64,000 bases of DNA from Hyphomonadaceae bacterium UBA5336 (GTDB lineage: Bacteria > Pseudomonadota > Alphaproteobacteria > Caulobacterales > Hyphomonadaceae), in assembly GCA_002408125.1 (NCBI GenBank), contig DHQO01000001.1:1-64000 (forward strand). The letters run 5' to 3'. Under the pieces are notes generated by a model. The model was not told the origin of the DNA and searched no databases. It worked only from the letters and a program-made list of their open reading frames with translations. This document shows positions 18,101 to 25,055 of this stretch, piece after piece. Each line of letters opens with the position of its first letter. The first letter of the stretch is position 1. The position numbers and the translations under genes were made by a program.

Positions 18101-18514
18101 CTGATACGGTGAGAGCGGCTCATTCAGCGCCCGTGCCCGCAGGCACCAGGGATCGAAATCACGCAGACTGTCTTGCGTTTGTCCCCCGCCGATCGGGTTT
18201 TCCAGAGCTTTGCGTTCGGCCAGGTCCGCCGGCAACAGACTGGCTTCGATCAAGGCCCACAGGAACGCCTCCCGCCTTTCCAAGCGCCGATCCCGGTTAC
18301 GGCGCATACCTCTCGGCACGCGGCGTTGAGCGGCAAGCGATTGTTTGTCCTTTGGGTTCCTGCCATCGGAAAAGATACGCACACCGGCGGCCGGCACGAA
18401 GTGTTCGCCAGTCCCGAACTCCAGCAAGCCAGTCGGGCGCAGGGCTTCATTAAGGCAAAGGGCCGCCCAACCGATGGAATTCGAGCCGATATCCAGTCCC
18501 AACCGCCACATCAT
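15101..18514 (-). CDS. cas9: CRISPR-associated RNA-guided endonuclease Cas9 (type II-C)
   Basis: 1137 residues, in the usual size range of compact type II-C Cas9. RuvC-I is LGLDIGSNSIGWA with Asp8. The arginine-rich bridge helix is at about 64-84 (RRVPRGMRRNRDRRLERR). RuvC-II is EIVIELARDLP with Glu575. The HNH motif is EIEIDHILPF with Asp659/His660 and a downstream Asn at 673-674. RuvC-III is RHHAIDAIVVAL with His814 and Asp817. All catalytic residues are intact. The C-terminal ~280 residues form the WED/PAM-interacting region and are not alignable by eye. AAAAGG about 9 bases upstream supports the ATG at 18514. It is first in the cas9-cas1-cas2 operon and divergent from the tracrRNA. Confidence 0.97.
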   Translation of the reverse strand: MMWRLGLDIGSNSIGWAALCLNEALRPTGLLEFGTGEHFVPAAGVRIFSDGRNPKDKQSLAAQRRVPRGMRRNRDRRLERREAFLWALIEASLLPADLAERKALENPIGGGQTQDSLRDFDPWCLRARALNEPLSPYQIGRALFHLQQRRGFKSNRKTDKDAKDGKISMGAAETLARMKDRNAHTLGELFGRPRLEGNLHASTRARLNGEGTKAFYEFYPTRDLILKEFEKIWETQAKYHADLLTEDARERLYDILSFQRPLKPQPVGRCTLEPETDLRAPWALPSSQRRRIYETLNAMHYRRPGEAAEWLTLAERDLLAEKALGKKDLSFDAMRTALRFHDDVTFSIESEKRKKIEGDHTAAVLASKKAWGPDWRKLPLAEQEALVELLLGLEPLTKRTPPHIRAVSTQVIAAVAGVFKLEESAAEALLISSDPEILATWLSERYGLDAEKARSIVDVPLPDGHQRLGRRANSKVLAQLMADDMPVYSDAVERAGYRDHRAIEGHGVVHDRKLPYYGEVLERSVAFGTGDLQDSVEKRVGKIANPTVHVALNQLRKVVNRLIERYGPPEEIVIELARDLPLGADDKRKLEREQADNQKANKARAKILSDHGARNTYTNRLKLRLFEELTGGKATNGRCVLSNTQFGYAKLLSDEIEIDHILPFAATLDDSFNNKILVTRQANRDKARRSPYDAFGTSPTGYDWDEIASRAAELPPQKSWRFGLDAMERYEAEERDFLDRQLNDTKYIARLTRTYLGAIYGGGDEAMKHVWVTPGRLTSDLRAVWGLNQILDGNRASDDPDAPSRKNRDDHRHHAIDAIVVALTDRARLKAAADHARSQNPEVPSERMLAALEEPWPGFRGDVERHVNAIIVSHKKDHGVEGQLHEDTNYGLVQNPHGAGQKLTTRKPITSFQNAGQLQDIADNRIREELLERTYGLTGNDFKQALQDYVDEDKPGRRTNPRRVRVHRPVTDATPLRQIQHGQARQHVRGVLAGENYCLDIFETSDGKWQCREVSRFDANKPGRNSRADASPAWKAEHPDARFIMRLRKGDTIAVEDMPGEVTYKNVIRLSPSNNVIYLATDNEAGDFSNRHKDDNDLFRWDFANIGKLKNRKARLVHVDEAGRVFDPGPPHAGTDS

Positions 18515-18644
18515 GATGAAAACCTTTTGAATCTATAGATAAAAGGAGAGCCGACTTTGGATCATCGGCGCCCCGGCAAACCAGTTACAGTTGACCCGTG
18601 CTTTCGTAGTGCACGCTAAAAGCGATAGGTTTTCAAGATGAGCC

Positions 18645-18673
18645 TTGCAATTGAAAGGCTTGTCGGATTAAGT
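18645..18673 (+). promoter_or_regulatory. Predicted tracrRNA promoter
   Basis: TTGCAA (18645-18650), 17 bases, TTAAGT (18668-18673) place a transcription start near 18680, right at the anti-repeat. Each hexamer matches the sigma-70 consensus at 4 of 6 positions. Confidence 0.4.
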
Positions 18674-18678
18674 ATGCG

Positions 18679-18758
18679 GATCAGGAAGTGTGGTCTCTCC
18701 GTTAACAAGGTTAAACCACAAAATGGGCGTCCCTATGGGACGCCCAAATCTATTTTCC
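18679..18758 (+). ncRNA. tracrRNA for the type II-C system
   Basis: The anti-repeat GATCAGGAAGTGTGG (18679-18693) is exactly complementary to CCACACTTCCTGATC of the repeat. After an unpaired bulge, CCGTTAAC (18699-18706) pairs with the repeat start GTTGCGG through one wobble and one bulged base. A short GGT/ACC nexus-like hairpin (18709-18717) follows. A 9-bp terminator stem, GGGCGTCCC-TAT-GGGACGCCC (18725-18745), then leads to an AT-rich tail. The exact 5' end is inferred; a longer form starting further upstream is possible. It is divergent from cas9. Confidence 0.85.
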
Positions 18759-18809
18759 CCTCAAAAACCAAATTGTCTTTAAGACTGAGGCGACACCTCA
18801 TTTATTCTT
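18759..18809. other. Non-coding subterminal stretch of the element
   Basis: No gene is seen between the tracrRNA terminator and the right terminal repeat. A small hairpin TGAGG-CGACA-CCTCA (about 18786-18800) is the only structure noticed. Confidence 0.4.
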
Positions 18810-18825
18810 GGATATCACTATACCC
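18810..18825 (-). repeat. Terminal inverted repeat, right end
   Basis: Read on the minus strand this is GGGTATAGTGATATCC, matching the left end at 14 of 16 positions. It abuts the right copy of the direct repeat. Confidence 0.65.
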
Positions 18826-18841
18826 CCCCGCTTTCGCGGGG
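18826..18841. repeat. Putative target-site duplication, right copy
   Basis: CCCCGCTTTCGCGGGG, same orientation as 5538-5553. It is followed by ATGGGCGG, the half of the host palindrome missing at the left junction. Confidence 0.7.
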
Positions 18842-18884
18842 ATGGGCGGTTCTGGGTTTGTGTGTTATCTGAAATGAATTCAGA

Positions 18885-19304
18885 TCAGGCCTTCGCGCCT
18901 TTTTCCTGCGCAACGGCAGGTTCCGGAATTCCCAGCAGACGCCGCGCAGCCCGGCGGTGGTTTTCCTTCACATGTGCCCCGACAATGCCGAGTGCGGTGG
19001 CGAGCACTGTGGCATCGTCAGTGAATCCCAACGCGGCGATCATGTCCGGCACGGCATCGGTGGGCACCACAAAATAGGCCAGCGCGCCGAGCAGAACAGC
19101 CTTGGCCTTGCGCGGGGTTTTTGGATCGATGGCGGCGTAATAGGAGGCCGCCAGATCGTCGGCAAAGGGGATGCGCCCGGCCACTCTAAGCAGCTTTGGC
19201 AGGAAGCGCCGGCGGGTCGTCCGCGTGCTGCGATTGATCGCAAGCGGGAGCTGCGCCCTGTCAGGGCCGGCGGGTTGGGGCTTCATTTCCCTCGCGTCAG
19301 TCAT
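18885..19304 (-). CDS. DUF1232 (YkvA-like) small protein
   Basis: 139 residues. After a basic, proline-containing N-terminus the DUF1232 core is visible: DLAASYYAAIDPKTPRKAKA, LLGALAYFVVPTDAVPDMIA, then LGFTDDATVLATALG. The YFVVPTDAVPD-type segment is the family hallmark and is likely membrane associated. Function is unknown in the family. The start MTDAREM at 19304 is chosen, because upstream the frame overlaps the divergent SDR gene. It is the first host gene to the right of the putative element. Confidence 0.82.
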   Translation of the reverse strand: MTDAREMKPQPAGPDRAQLPLAINRSTRTTRRRFLPKLLRVAGRIPFADDLAASYYAAIDPKTPRKAKAVLLGALAYFVVPTDAVPDMIAALGFTDDATVLATALGIVGAHVKENHRRAARRLLGIPEPAVAQEKGAKA

Positions 19305-19370
19305 TGGCCACTCCGTCTCTAAAGAGTAGATCGCCCGTAACGACACCAGTTCAAGGGAGAACCTCCAGCC

Positions 19371-20153
19371 ATGAAACTCGATTCCTCCATTTCCGCCGTC
19401 ATCACGGGTGGCGCGTCCGGTCTGGGCGCGGCCACAGCGACCAAGCTCGCAAAAGACTATGGCGTGAAGGTGGCCCTGTTCGATCTGAATGAAGAAAAGG
19501 GCGAGGCACTGGCCGCCGAGCTGGGCGGTGTGTTCTGCAAGGTTGATGTCACCAATGATGACAGCGTGGATGCCGGCTTTGAGAAATCCCGCGCGGCGAT
19601 CGGTCAGGAACGTATCCTGGTCAACTGCGCCGGCACCGGCAATGCCATCAAGACCGTCTCGCGCGACAAGGAAACCGGCGAGATCAAACATTTCCCGCTC
19701 GATAAGTTCAATCTGATCATTCAGATCAACCTGGTCGGCACCTTCCGCTGCATCGCCAAGTCGGCCGCCGGCATGGCGACACTCGATCCCATCGACGGCG
19801 AGCGCGGCGCGATCGTGAACACCGCTTCGGTCGCCGCCGAGGATGGCCAGATCGGCCAGGCGGCCTATTCGGCCTCCAAGGGCGGCGTGGTCGGCATGAC
19901 CCTGCCGATTGCGCGCGACCTTTCCCGCGAGCTGATCCGCGTGAACACGATCCTGCCGGGTATCTTCAACACGCCGCTGCTGCAGGGCGCGCCGGAGAAT
20001 GTGAAGCAGGCGCTTGGCGCCATGGTGCCGAATCCGGCCCGGCTCGGCGACCCGGCCGAATACGCTTCGCTGGCCACGGAAATGATCCGCAACGCCTATT
20101 TCAACGGCGAGGATGTGCGCCTGGATGGCGCGATCCGCATGGCGCCGCGCTAG
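19371..20153 (+). CDS. SDR-family 3-hydroxyacyl-CoA dehydrogenase-like oxidoreductase
   Basis: 260 residues of the classical short-chain dehydrogenase fold. The NAD-binding TGGASGLG is at about residue 12, NCAG at about 86, serine in NTASVAAEDGQ, and YSASKGG with catalytic Tyr/Lys at about 165-170. The insertion around SRDKETGEIKHFPLDKF and overall layout resemble type II 3-hydroxyacyl-CoA dehydrogenase (HSD17B10-like), which oxidises 3-hydroxyacyl-CoA in beta-oxidation. The substrate assignment is inferred. The stop codon overlaps that of the convergent peptidoglycan-binding gene. Confidence 0.85.
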   Translation: MKLDSSISAVITGGASGLGAATATKLAKDYGVKVALFDLNEEKGEALAAELGGVFCKVDVTNDDSVDAGFEKSRAAIGQERILVNCAGTGNAIKTVSRDKETGEIKHFPLDKFNLIIQINLVGTFRCIAKSAAGMATLDPIDGERGAIVNTASVAAEDGQIGQAAYSASKGGVVGMTLPIARDLSRELIRVNTILPGIFNTPLLQGAPENVKQALGAMVPNPARLGDPAEYASLATEMIRNAYFNGEDVRLDGAIRMAPR

Positions 20154-20689
20154 TCCACGCGACGGCCAGGCCAGTCAAGCGGCGCGGTTTCACTCACCAC
20201 GCCGTTGCGGCCGACAAAATTCGGGAGCGCTGTGCGGGCCACAACGGCAGGGGCTGTCGGTGCGGCGACCGGCTCTGTTGGCGCTTCCGTCGCCGGACTG
20301 GCCTGCTCCGGCATGGGCTCGCCCGAAGCGCCGCTGAGCGATGTTTCGGTGCCCCGACCCGGATAGACCGGGCGGCGCACGCCAATGCCGAGCCGCTCAA
20401 GCGTTTCGACCGTGAGCAGACCTTCCATCATGCCCTCATCGCGCTGGAAGGCGCGCATGGCCGTCATGGTGCGCGGGCCGATGACGCCATCGATGGGACC
20501 GGGATTGAAGCCGCGCACGGCCAGTTCGGCCTGGATCCGGCGAATGGCTTCGGCGCGCGGGGCCACGACGACCTGCACCACGTCGGCCTCGATGACATGT
20601 GGCATGTCCGCGGCCTGAGCATGATGTTCGGCCATGGCTGGCGCGGTCAGCCAGGTCATGGCGATGAGGGCGAGCAGCAGGGCTTTCAT
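20150..20689 (-). CDS. Exported peptidoglycan-binding (PG_binding_1) domain protein
   Basis: 179 residues. The signal peptide MKALLLALIAMTWLTAPAMA is followed by one peptidoglycan-binding repeat (about 45-90: IRRIQAELAVRGFNPGPIDG, VIGPRTMTAMRAFQR). A proline/alanine-rich low-complexity tail follows. It probably resides in the periplasm attached to murein. The start is the ATG at 20689, giving the signal peptide at the very N-terminus. Confidence 0.8.
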   Translation of the reverse strand: MKALLLALIAMTWLTAPAMAEHHAQAADMPHVIEADVVQVVVAPRAEAIRRIQAELAVRGFNPGPIDGVIGPRTMTAMRAFQRDEGMMEGLLTVETLERLGIGVRRPVYPGRGTETSLSGASGEPMPEQASPATEAPTEPVAAPTAPAVVARTALPNFVGRNGVVSETAPLDWPGRRVD

Positions 20690-20861
20690 GGCGCAGGTCC
20701 TTTCCGGTTCACACTTGCCAGCATCGGCCAACTGGCCCGCCAGTCAATCGAAACGCGGTTCTTGGCCCCCAGCTGGGGAAGTGAGGGTGTAGCACTCGCC
20801 TGACGGGCGGCTTGCACCTTCGCCACAAGTCTCTTACGCAACTTCCCGACAGGAGACGCCG

Positions 20862-21866
20862 ATGACAGAGACAAAGCCCCGTTACGACTGGACGCGCGAG
20901 GAAATCCGCGCGCTGTATGAGCTTCCGCTCGACGCGCTGATCGCGAAATCGCTGGCGGTAAAGGCCGTGAACTGGGCCGATGGCGCGGTGCAGAAATCCC
21001 AGCTCTTGTCCATCAAGACGGGCGGCTGCGCGGAAAATTGCGGCTATTGCAGCCAGTCGGCCCATTTCGATACCGGGCTGAAGGCGGAAAAACTGCTGCC
21101 GCTTGAAGAGGTTGTCTCCGCGGCGCGCTCGGCCAAGGCCAATGGTGCGGACCGGTTCTGCATGGGCGCGGCCTGGCGCAGTCTCAAACCGCGCGATGTG
21201 CCGAAAGTCGCGGCCATGATCGAGGCGGTGAAGGCCGAGGGCCTGGAGACCTGCGTCACGCTCGGCATGCTCGAAGAGGGCCAGGCCGAGGCGCTGAAGG
21301 CTGCTGGCCTCGATTACTATAACCACAATCTCGATACCTCGCCGGAATATTACGACCAGGTGGTCACCACGCGGGTCTATGACGACCGGCTCGATACGCT
21401 GGGCAAGGCGCGCACCGCCGGGCTGAAGCTGTGCTGCGGCGGCATTCTGGGCATGGGTGAGAGCCGGGAAGACCGGGTCGGACTGATCCATGAGTTGTCG
21501 AAACTCGCCCCCCATCCTGAAAGCGTGCCTGTGAACATGCTGGTCCCGATCGAGGGCACGCCGCTCGGTCAGAGCCCGAAGATCAGCGTGATCGAAATGG
21601 CGCGCGCCATTGCCGTCTGCCGGATCGTGTTCCCGGAAAGCTGGGTACGCCTGTCGGCCGGCCGCGAGGAAATGAGCGAGGAGGGCCAGGCGCTCTGCCT
21701 GCTCGCCGGCGCCAATTCCATCTTTGTCGGCGACCGCCTGCTGACCACCGACAACCCGGATGTCGACGAGGATGCCGGCCTGATGGGCCAGCTTGGCTTT
21801 GAGGCGACGGCGCTGGACGACATGCCAAAGGGCGCGGCGAGGACCACGCTGCTGGATGCGCGCTGA
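20862..21866 (+). CDS. bioB: Biotin synthase
   Basis: 334-residue radical SAM enzyme that inserts sulfur into dethiobiotin, the last step of biotin synthesis. The [4Fe-4S] motif CAENCGYCSQS is at about residues 56-66. The family signatures YYNHNLDTSPEYY (about 155) and CCGGILGMGES (about 190) are visible. Length is typical. AGGAGA lies 8 bases before the ATG. A HAD phosphatase gene follows 2 bases after the stop, so the two are likely co-transcribed. Confidence 0.95.
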   Translation: MTETKPRYDWTREEIRALYELPLDALIAKSLAVKAVNWADGAVQKSQLLSIKTGGCAENCGYCSQSAHFDTGLKAEKLLPLEEVVSAARSAKANGADRFCMGAAWRSLKPRDVPKVAAMIEAVKAEGLETCVTLGMLEEGQAEALKAAGLDYYNHNLDTSPEYYDQVVTTRVYDDRLDTLGKARTAGLKLCCGGILGMGESREDRVGLIHELSKLAPHPESVPVNMLVPIEGTPLGQSPKISVIEMARAIAVCRIVFPESWVRLSAGREEMSEEGQALCLLAGANSIFVGDRLLTTDNPDVDEDAGLMGQLGFEATALDDMPKGAARTTLLDAR

Positions 21867-21868
21867 GC

Positions 21869-22516
21869 ATGGCCAGTAAAATCGAGGCCGTGATCTGGGA
21901 TTTCGGCGGGGTCATCACCTCCTCGCCGTTTGAGGCCTTCAATCGCTATGAGGCCGAGAACGGCCTGCCGAAGGATTTCATCCGCTCGGTCAATGCTCTG
22001 AACGGCGACACCAATGCCTGGGCGCGCCTGGAACGCTCGGAGGTGACCGGCGAGGAATTCGACGCCCTCTTTGCCGCAGAGGCGCGCGCGCTCGGCCATG
22101 AGGTGCCGGGCAGCCATGTGCTCGCGCTGCTCTCGGGCCAGATCCGGCCCGCCGTGGTCGAGGCGCTGAAGGTCTGCCGGAAAAATGCGAAGGTCGGCTG
22201 CATCACGAACAATGCTCCCATCGGCAAGGGGGCGGGGATGAGCAGCGATGAGGGCAAGGCCGCCGCCGTGGCCGAGGTGCTCTCCCTGTTTCACCATGTG
22301 ATCGAAAGCTCCAGGATCGGCATCCGCAAGCCCGATCCGCGCATCTATGCCCTGATGTGCGAGGCGCTGGATGTCGATCCGGCCAAATGCGTCTATCTCG
22401 ACGATCTCGGCATCAACCTGAAACCTGCCCGCGCCATGGGCATGTCGACCATCAAGGCCGTCTCAGAGGCGCAATTGCTGGCCGATCTGAAGGCGGCGAC
22501 AGGTTTTCCGATTTGA
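21869..22516 (+). CDS. HAD-superfamily hydrolase
   Basis: 215 residues. Motif I is present in atypical form (VIWDFGGVITSS: the first Asp is there, but the usual DxD second Asp is replaced, as in the ACAD10/epoxide-hydrolase N-terminal branch). Motif II is in GCITNNAP, the lysine in SRIGIRKPDPRIY, and motif IV in CVYLDDLGINLK. This branch hydrolyses phosphates or epoxide-like substrates; the substrate is unknown. It is directly downstream of bioB. Confidence 0.82.
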   Translation: MASKIEAVIWDFGGVITSSPFEAFNRYEAENGLPKDFIRSVNALNGDTNAWARLERSEVTGEEFDALFAAEARALGHEVPGSHVLALLSGQIRPAVVEALKVCRKNAKVGCITNNAPIGKGAGMSSDEGKAAAVAEVLSLFHHVIESSRIGIRKPDPRIYALMCEALDVDPAKCVYLDDLGINLKPARAMGMSTIKAVSEAQLLADLKAATGFPI

Positions 22517-22546
22517 TTCCCGGTGCGGCTGGCGTAAGGGCCAGTC

Positions 22547-23119
22547 ATGCGCCACTGGGTGGGTCTTCTACTGGCGATTTGCCTCACAGGTTGCGGGAAT
22601 GCCTCGCGCGATCCGGCATCTGCGCCTGCGCCCGATGAAAGCCTGTTCGAGACCGAGGCTCCGACCGCCCCGCCGGAGCTGCCCGATGCGGTGACTGCCA
22701 CGCGCGAGGAGCTGTTGGAGATCTCCGGGGCCGGTTCGATCCGGCGGCTCTCCTACAAGGCCAATGCCGAGCCGAACTTCCTGTCGAATTTCGGCGGCGC
22801 AGACCACTATGCCCACTGGGACCTGATGCGCCGTACCGGCTGGGACCCGAACCTACATCTGATCGAGTTGTTCAAGATGCCCTATGGCGTGCGCCAGGTC
22901 GGCCAGGAGACCTGGTATATCTGGCCGGACCTCGCCGCCCGCGACCCGGCTGATCTCGCGCCGGAAAAGCTCTCCCACCGCGACCAGGCGCGCCTTCTCA
23001 CCCTCATCGGACCGGGCGGCGTGCAGGAGCTGGCCGCCGGCCAACCCTATCCCGGCGAGCGTACCGCCATTTCCGAATCCGGTTCATGGCGTTATTTCCT
23101 TCATGAATCCGCTGACTGA
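22547..23119 (+). CDS. Putative lipoprotein
   Basis: 190 residues. A short signal peptide ends in the lipobox LTGC (Cys16), so the protein is probably lipid anchored. The body has no family I can name. The conserved-looking segments YAHWDLMRRTGWDPN and QETWYIWPDLAARDP contain several aromatic residues. It lies upstream of the pterin dehydratase gene with an 11-base gap. Confidence 0.72.
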   Translation: MRHWVGLLLAICLTGCGNASRDPASAPAPDESLFETEAPTAPPELPDAVTATREELLEISGAGSIRRLSYKANAEPNFLSNFGGADHYAHWDLMRRTGWDPNLHLIELFKMPYGVRQVGQETWYIWPDLAARDPADLAPEKLSHRDQARLLTLIGPGGVQELAAGQPYPGERTAISESGSWRYFLHESAD

Positions 23120-23130
23120 AGGAGATTCAC

Positions 23131-23421
23131 ATGGCCGACAATCTCGGAGCAGAGGCTTTTCTTGCCGCCCGTCCGGAATGGGCACGCGCCGATGATAAAC
23201 GCGAGGCGGTGTCCCGCCGTTTCAAGTTCGCCGATTTCAAGACCGCCTGGGCTTTCATGTCTGCGTGCGCGCTGAAGGCCGAGCAGATGGATCACCATCC
23301 TGAATGGTTCAATGTCTACTCCACGGTGGATGTGGTGCTGACCACCCATGACGCTGGCGGTGTCACCGAAAAGGATGCCGAACTGGCCGATTTCATGGAG
23401 GGTTTGGCGGGCAAGCTCTGA
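23131..23421 (+). CDS. phhB: 4a-hydroxytetrahydrobiopterin dehydratase (PCD/DCoH)
   Basis: 96 residues. The active-site segment with KAEQMDHHPEWFNVYSTVDV contains the two histidines and the HPEW motif of pterin-4a-carbinolamine dehydratases, followed by LTTHDAGGVTEKDAELA. It recycles the pterin cofactor of aromatic amino acid hydroxylases. AAGGAGA is placed correctly before the ATG. No hydroxylase gene is in the window. Confidence 0.92.
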   Translation: MADNLGAEAFLAARPEWARADDKREAVSRRFKFADFKTAWAFMSACALKAEQMDHHPEWFNVYSTVDVVLTTHDAGGVTEKDAELADFMEGLAGKL

Positions 23422-23509
23422 TCGGGGTTTCCCCAACGCACCGGCTTGACGCGCGCTCTTCCAGGCGACACGCCCTTCCCCATCAGAAAACAATCAGGAG
23501 GAAACGGCC

Positions 23510-24283
23510 ATGGGACGCGTGAGCGGAAAAATGGCGCTGGTGACGGGCGGTGCGCAGGGGCTCGGCGAAGCGACGGCGAAGATGCTGGCGCGCGAGGGCG
23601 CGAAGGTCACGGTCAGCGATATCAACGGTGCGGGCGCCGAGGCTGTGGCCGCCGCGATCAATGCCGAGCATGGCGACGGGACGGCCTTCGCTTTGCAGCA
23701 CGATGTCACCGATGGGGACCGCTGGCAGGACGTGCTTCAGGCGGCCCATGACGCCATGGGCGGGCTGAATGTCCTGGTCAACAATGCCGGGATCGGTTCG
23801 ATGGCGTCAGTGGAAGACGAGTCCTATGACACTTTCCGCAAGGTGCAGGCCGTCGACGTGGATTCCATTTTCCTCGGCTGCAAATACGCCATTCCGCTGA
23901 TGCGCGCCCATGGCATGGGCTCGATCGTGAATATCTCTTCCATCGCCGGCATTGTGGCGAGCGGAAACTATATTTCCTACAACACCGCCAAGGCGGCGGT
24001 GCGGCACATGTCGAAATCCATCGCCCTGCACTGCGCCAAGACGGGCGGGCAGATTCGCTGTAACTCGGTGCATCCGGTGTTCATCAACACGCCGATCCTG
24101 GACGGCGTGAAGGCCATGTTCGGCGAGGAGGAGGGCCTGGCCAAGCTCGCGCGCCAGATCCCGCTCGGCCGTGTCGGCGAGCCGGATGATATCGCCTATG
24201 CCGTGCTCTATCTCGCCAGCGATGAGAGCAAGCTCGTCACCGGGATCGAACTGAAAGTGGATGGCGGCATTTCCGCCATGTAG
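23510..24283 (+). CDS. SDR-family NAD(P)-dependent oxidoreductase
   Basis: 257 residues. TGGAQGLG (about 11-18), NNAGIG (about 89), serine in VNISSIAGIV and YNTAKAAVRHMSK carry the classical SDR tetrad. The C-terminal VTGIELKVDGGISAM is typical of cyclopentanol/glucose dehydrogenase-like members. The substrate is undetermined. A strong AGGAGG precedes the start. Confidence 0.87.
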   Translation: MGRVSGKMALVTGGAQGLGEATAKMLAREGAKVTVSDINGAGAEAVAAAINAEHGDGTAFALQHDVTDGDRWQDVLQAAHDAMGGLNVLVNNAGIGSMASVEDESYDTFRKVQAVDVDSIFLGCKYAIPLMRAHGMGSIVNISSIAGIVASGNYISYNTAKAAVRHMSKSIALHCAKTGGQIRCNSVHPVFINTPILDGVKAMFGEEEGLAKLARQIPLGRVGEPDDIAYAVLYLASDESKLVTGIELKVDGGISAM

Positions 24284-24284
24284 C

Positions 24285-24527
24285 TCAGGCCTCCGCAAGC
24301 TGTCTTTGATGCGCCATGCGGCGCTGGTGGCGTGCGCGCAGCAGCGGGGCGATCTTCCATGAGATGGGGATCGCCAGTGCCACGCTGACCAGTACGGCAA
24401 GTGGAATGAAAAGGGCGGCATTGGCTTTCAGGGCGGGAATGTAGAGCACGGTCAGCAGGGCGGCGCCGAAGAGCACGCCCTGGACCATGCCGTACAAGAC
24501 CAGTGAGATGGCAGTCCTGTTGGTCAT
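24285..24527 (-). CDS. Small two-helix membrane protein
   Basis: 80 residues with two hydrophobic segments (about 8-29 and 37-57) and a basic C-terminal tail (RARHQRRMAHQRQ). I do not recognise it. AAGGAG is placed well upstream of the ATG. A perfect 20-bp palindrome lies 16 bases upstream of the start, suggesting tight control by a TetR-type repressor. Confidence 0.65.
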   Translation of the reverse strand: MTNRTAISLVLYGMVQGVLFGAALLTVLYIPALKANAALFIPLAVLVSVALAIPISWKIAPLLRARHQRRMAHQRQLAEA

Positions 24528-24542
24528 GAGGGTCTCCTTGGA

Positions 24543-24562
24543 GTTGGTCTGTACAGACCAAC
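24543..24562. promoter_or_regulatory. Perfect 20-bp palindromic operator, TetR-type
   Basis: GTTGGTCTGTACAGACCAAC reads identically on both strands. Size and composition resemble TetR-family operators. It precedes the leftward small membrane protein gene and lies 106 bases before the rightward VOC gene. No TetR gene is adjacent in this window. Confidence 0.6.
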
Positions 24563-24667
24563 GTTCTGCTCGGCGCCTGTGTTCCGGTGTCCCGGTTCAC
24601 GGAATCCGCTTTCCAGAAACAAAAGTTCCTGTTACGTTCTCTTCCATCCATAAGCTTGGAGGGATCG

Positions 24668-25051
24668 ATGATCGGATATGTGACGCTGGGGACGAACGAC
24701 CTGGAGCGCGCCGCGAAATTCTATGATGCGCTGGCCGCCGAGCTGGGCGTGTCGCGCATGATGGAAGAGGACATGTTCATTGCCTGGGGCACGCCCGGCG
24801 GGCCTGCGGGTGTCGCCGCCACGCGCCCCTTTGACGGCAATGCTGCGACGGTCGGCAACGGGACCATGGTGGCGCTGGAGGCGAAGGATACCGCCCAGGT
24901 CGATCGGCTCTACCAGATCGCGCTGGCCAATGGTGGAACCGATGAAGGCAAGCCCGGCCCGCGCGGCGAGGAGGGCTTTTACGCCGGCTATTTCCGTGAT
25001 CCGGACGGCAACAAGCTGAACGCCTTCACCATCGTCTCGGCCGAGGGCTGA
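24668..25051 (+). CDS. VOC-family (glyoxalase/bleomycin-resistance fold) protein
   Basis: 127 residues. The N-terminal MIGYVTLGTNDLERAAKFYD and the C-terminal GYFRDPDGNKLNAF are the two metal-binding-type VOC halves. The ATG at 24668 is preferred over the upstream open frame because GGAGG lies 6-10 bases before it. The chemistry is unknown. It is convergent with the MFS gene. Confidence 0.83.
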   Translation: MIGYVTLGTNDLERAAKFYDALAAELGVSRMMEEDMFIAWGTPGGPAGVAATRPFDGNAATVGNGTMVALEAKDTAQVDRLYQIALANGGTDEGKPGPRGEEGFYAGYFRDPDGNKLNAFTIVSAEG

Positions 25052-25055
25052 AACT

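Larger units (their letters stand above)
5554..18825. mobile_element. Putative casposon carrying a complete type II-C CRISPR-Cas9 locus
   Basis: The element spans about 13.3 kb. It is bounded by 16-bp inverted termini (14 matches) and a 14-16 bp direct repeat that splits a host palindrome into complementary halves. It encodes the casposon core set: a stand-alone Cas1 endonuclease, a family B DNA polymerase with proofreading domain, an HNH nuclease and HTH proteins. In the same interval lie cas9, cas1, cas2, an 18-repeat CRISPR array and a tracrRNA gene. By eye the interval is less GC-rich than both flanks, which fits horizontal origin. The gene content and the repeats are seen directly. The claim that all of it moves as one unit is inference. 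Confidence 0.75.

Noticed and set aside
5538..18841. The direct repeats could be two independent copies of a common host palindrome
   Set aside because: Each junction has only one half of the host sequence, complementary to the other, and the inverted termini abut both copies exactly. Kept as the main alternative but judged less likely.
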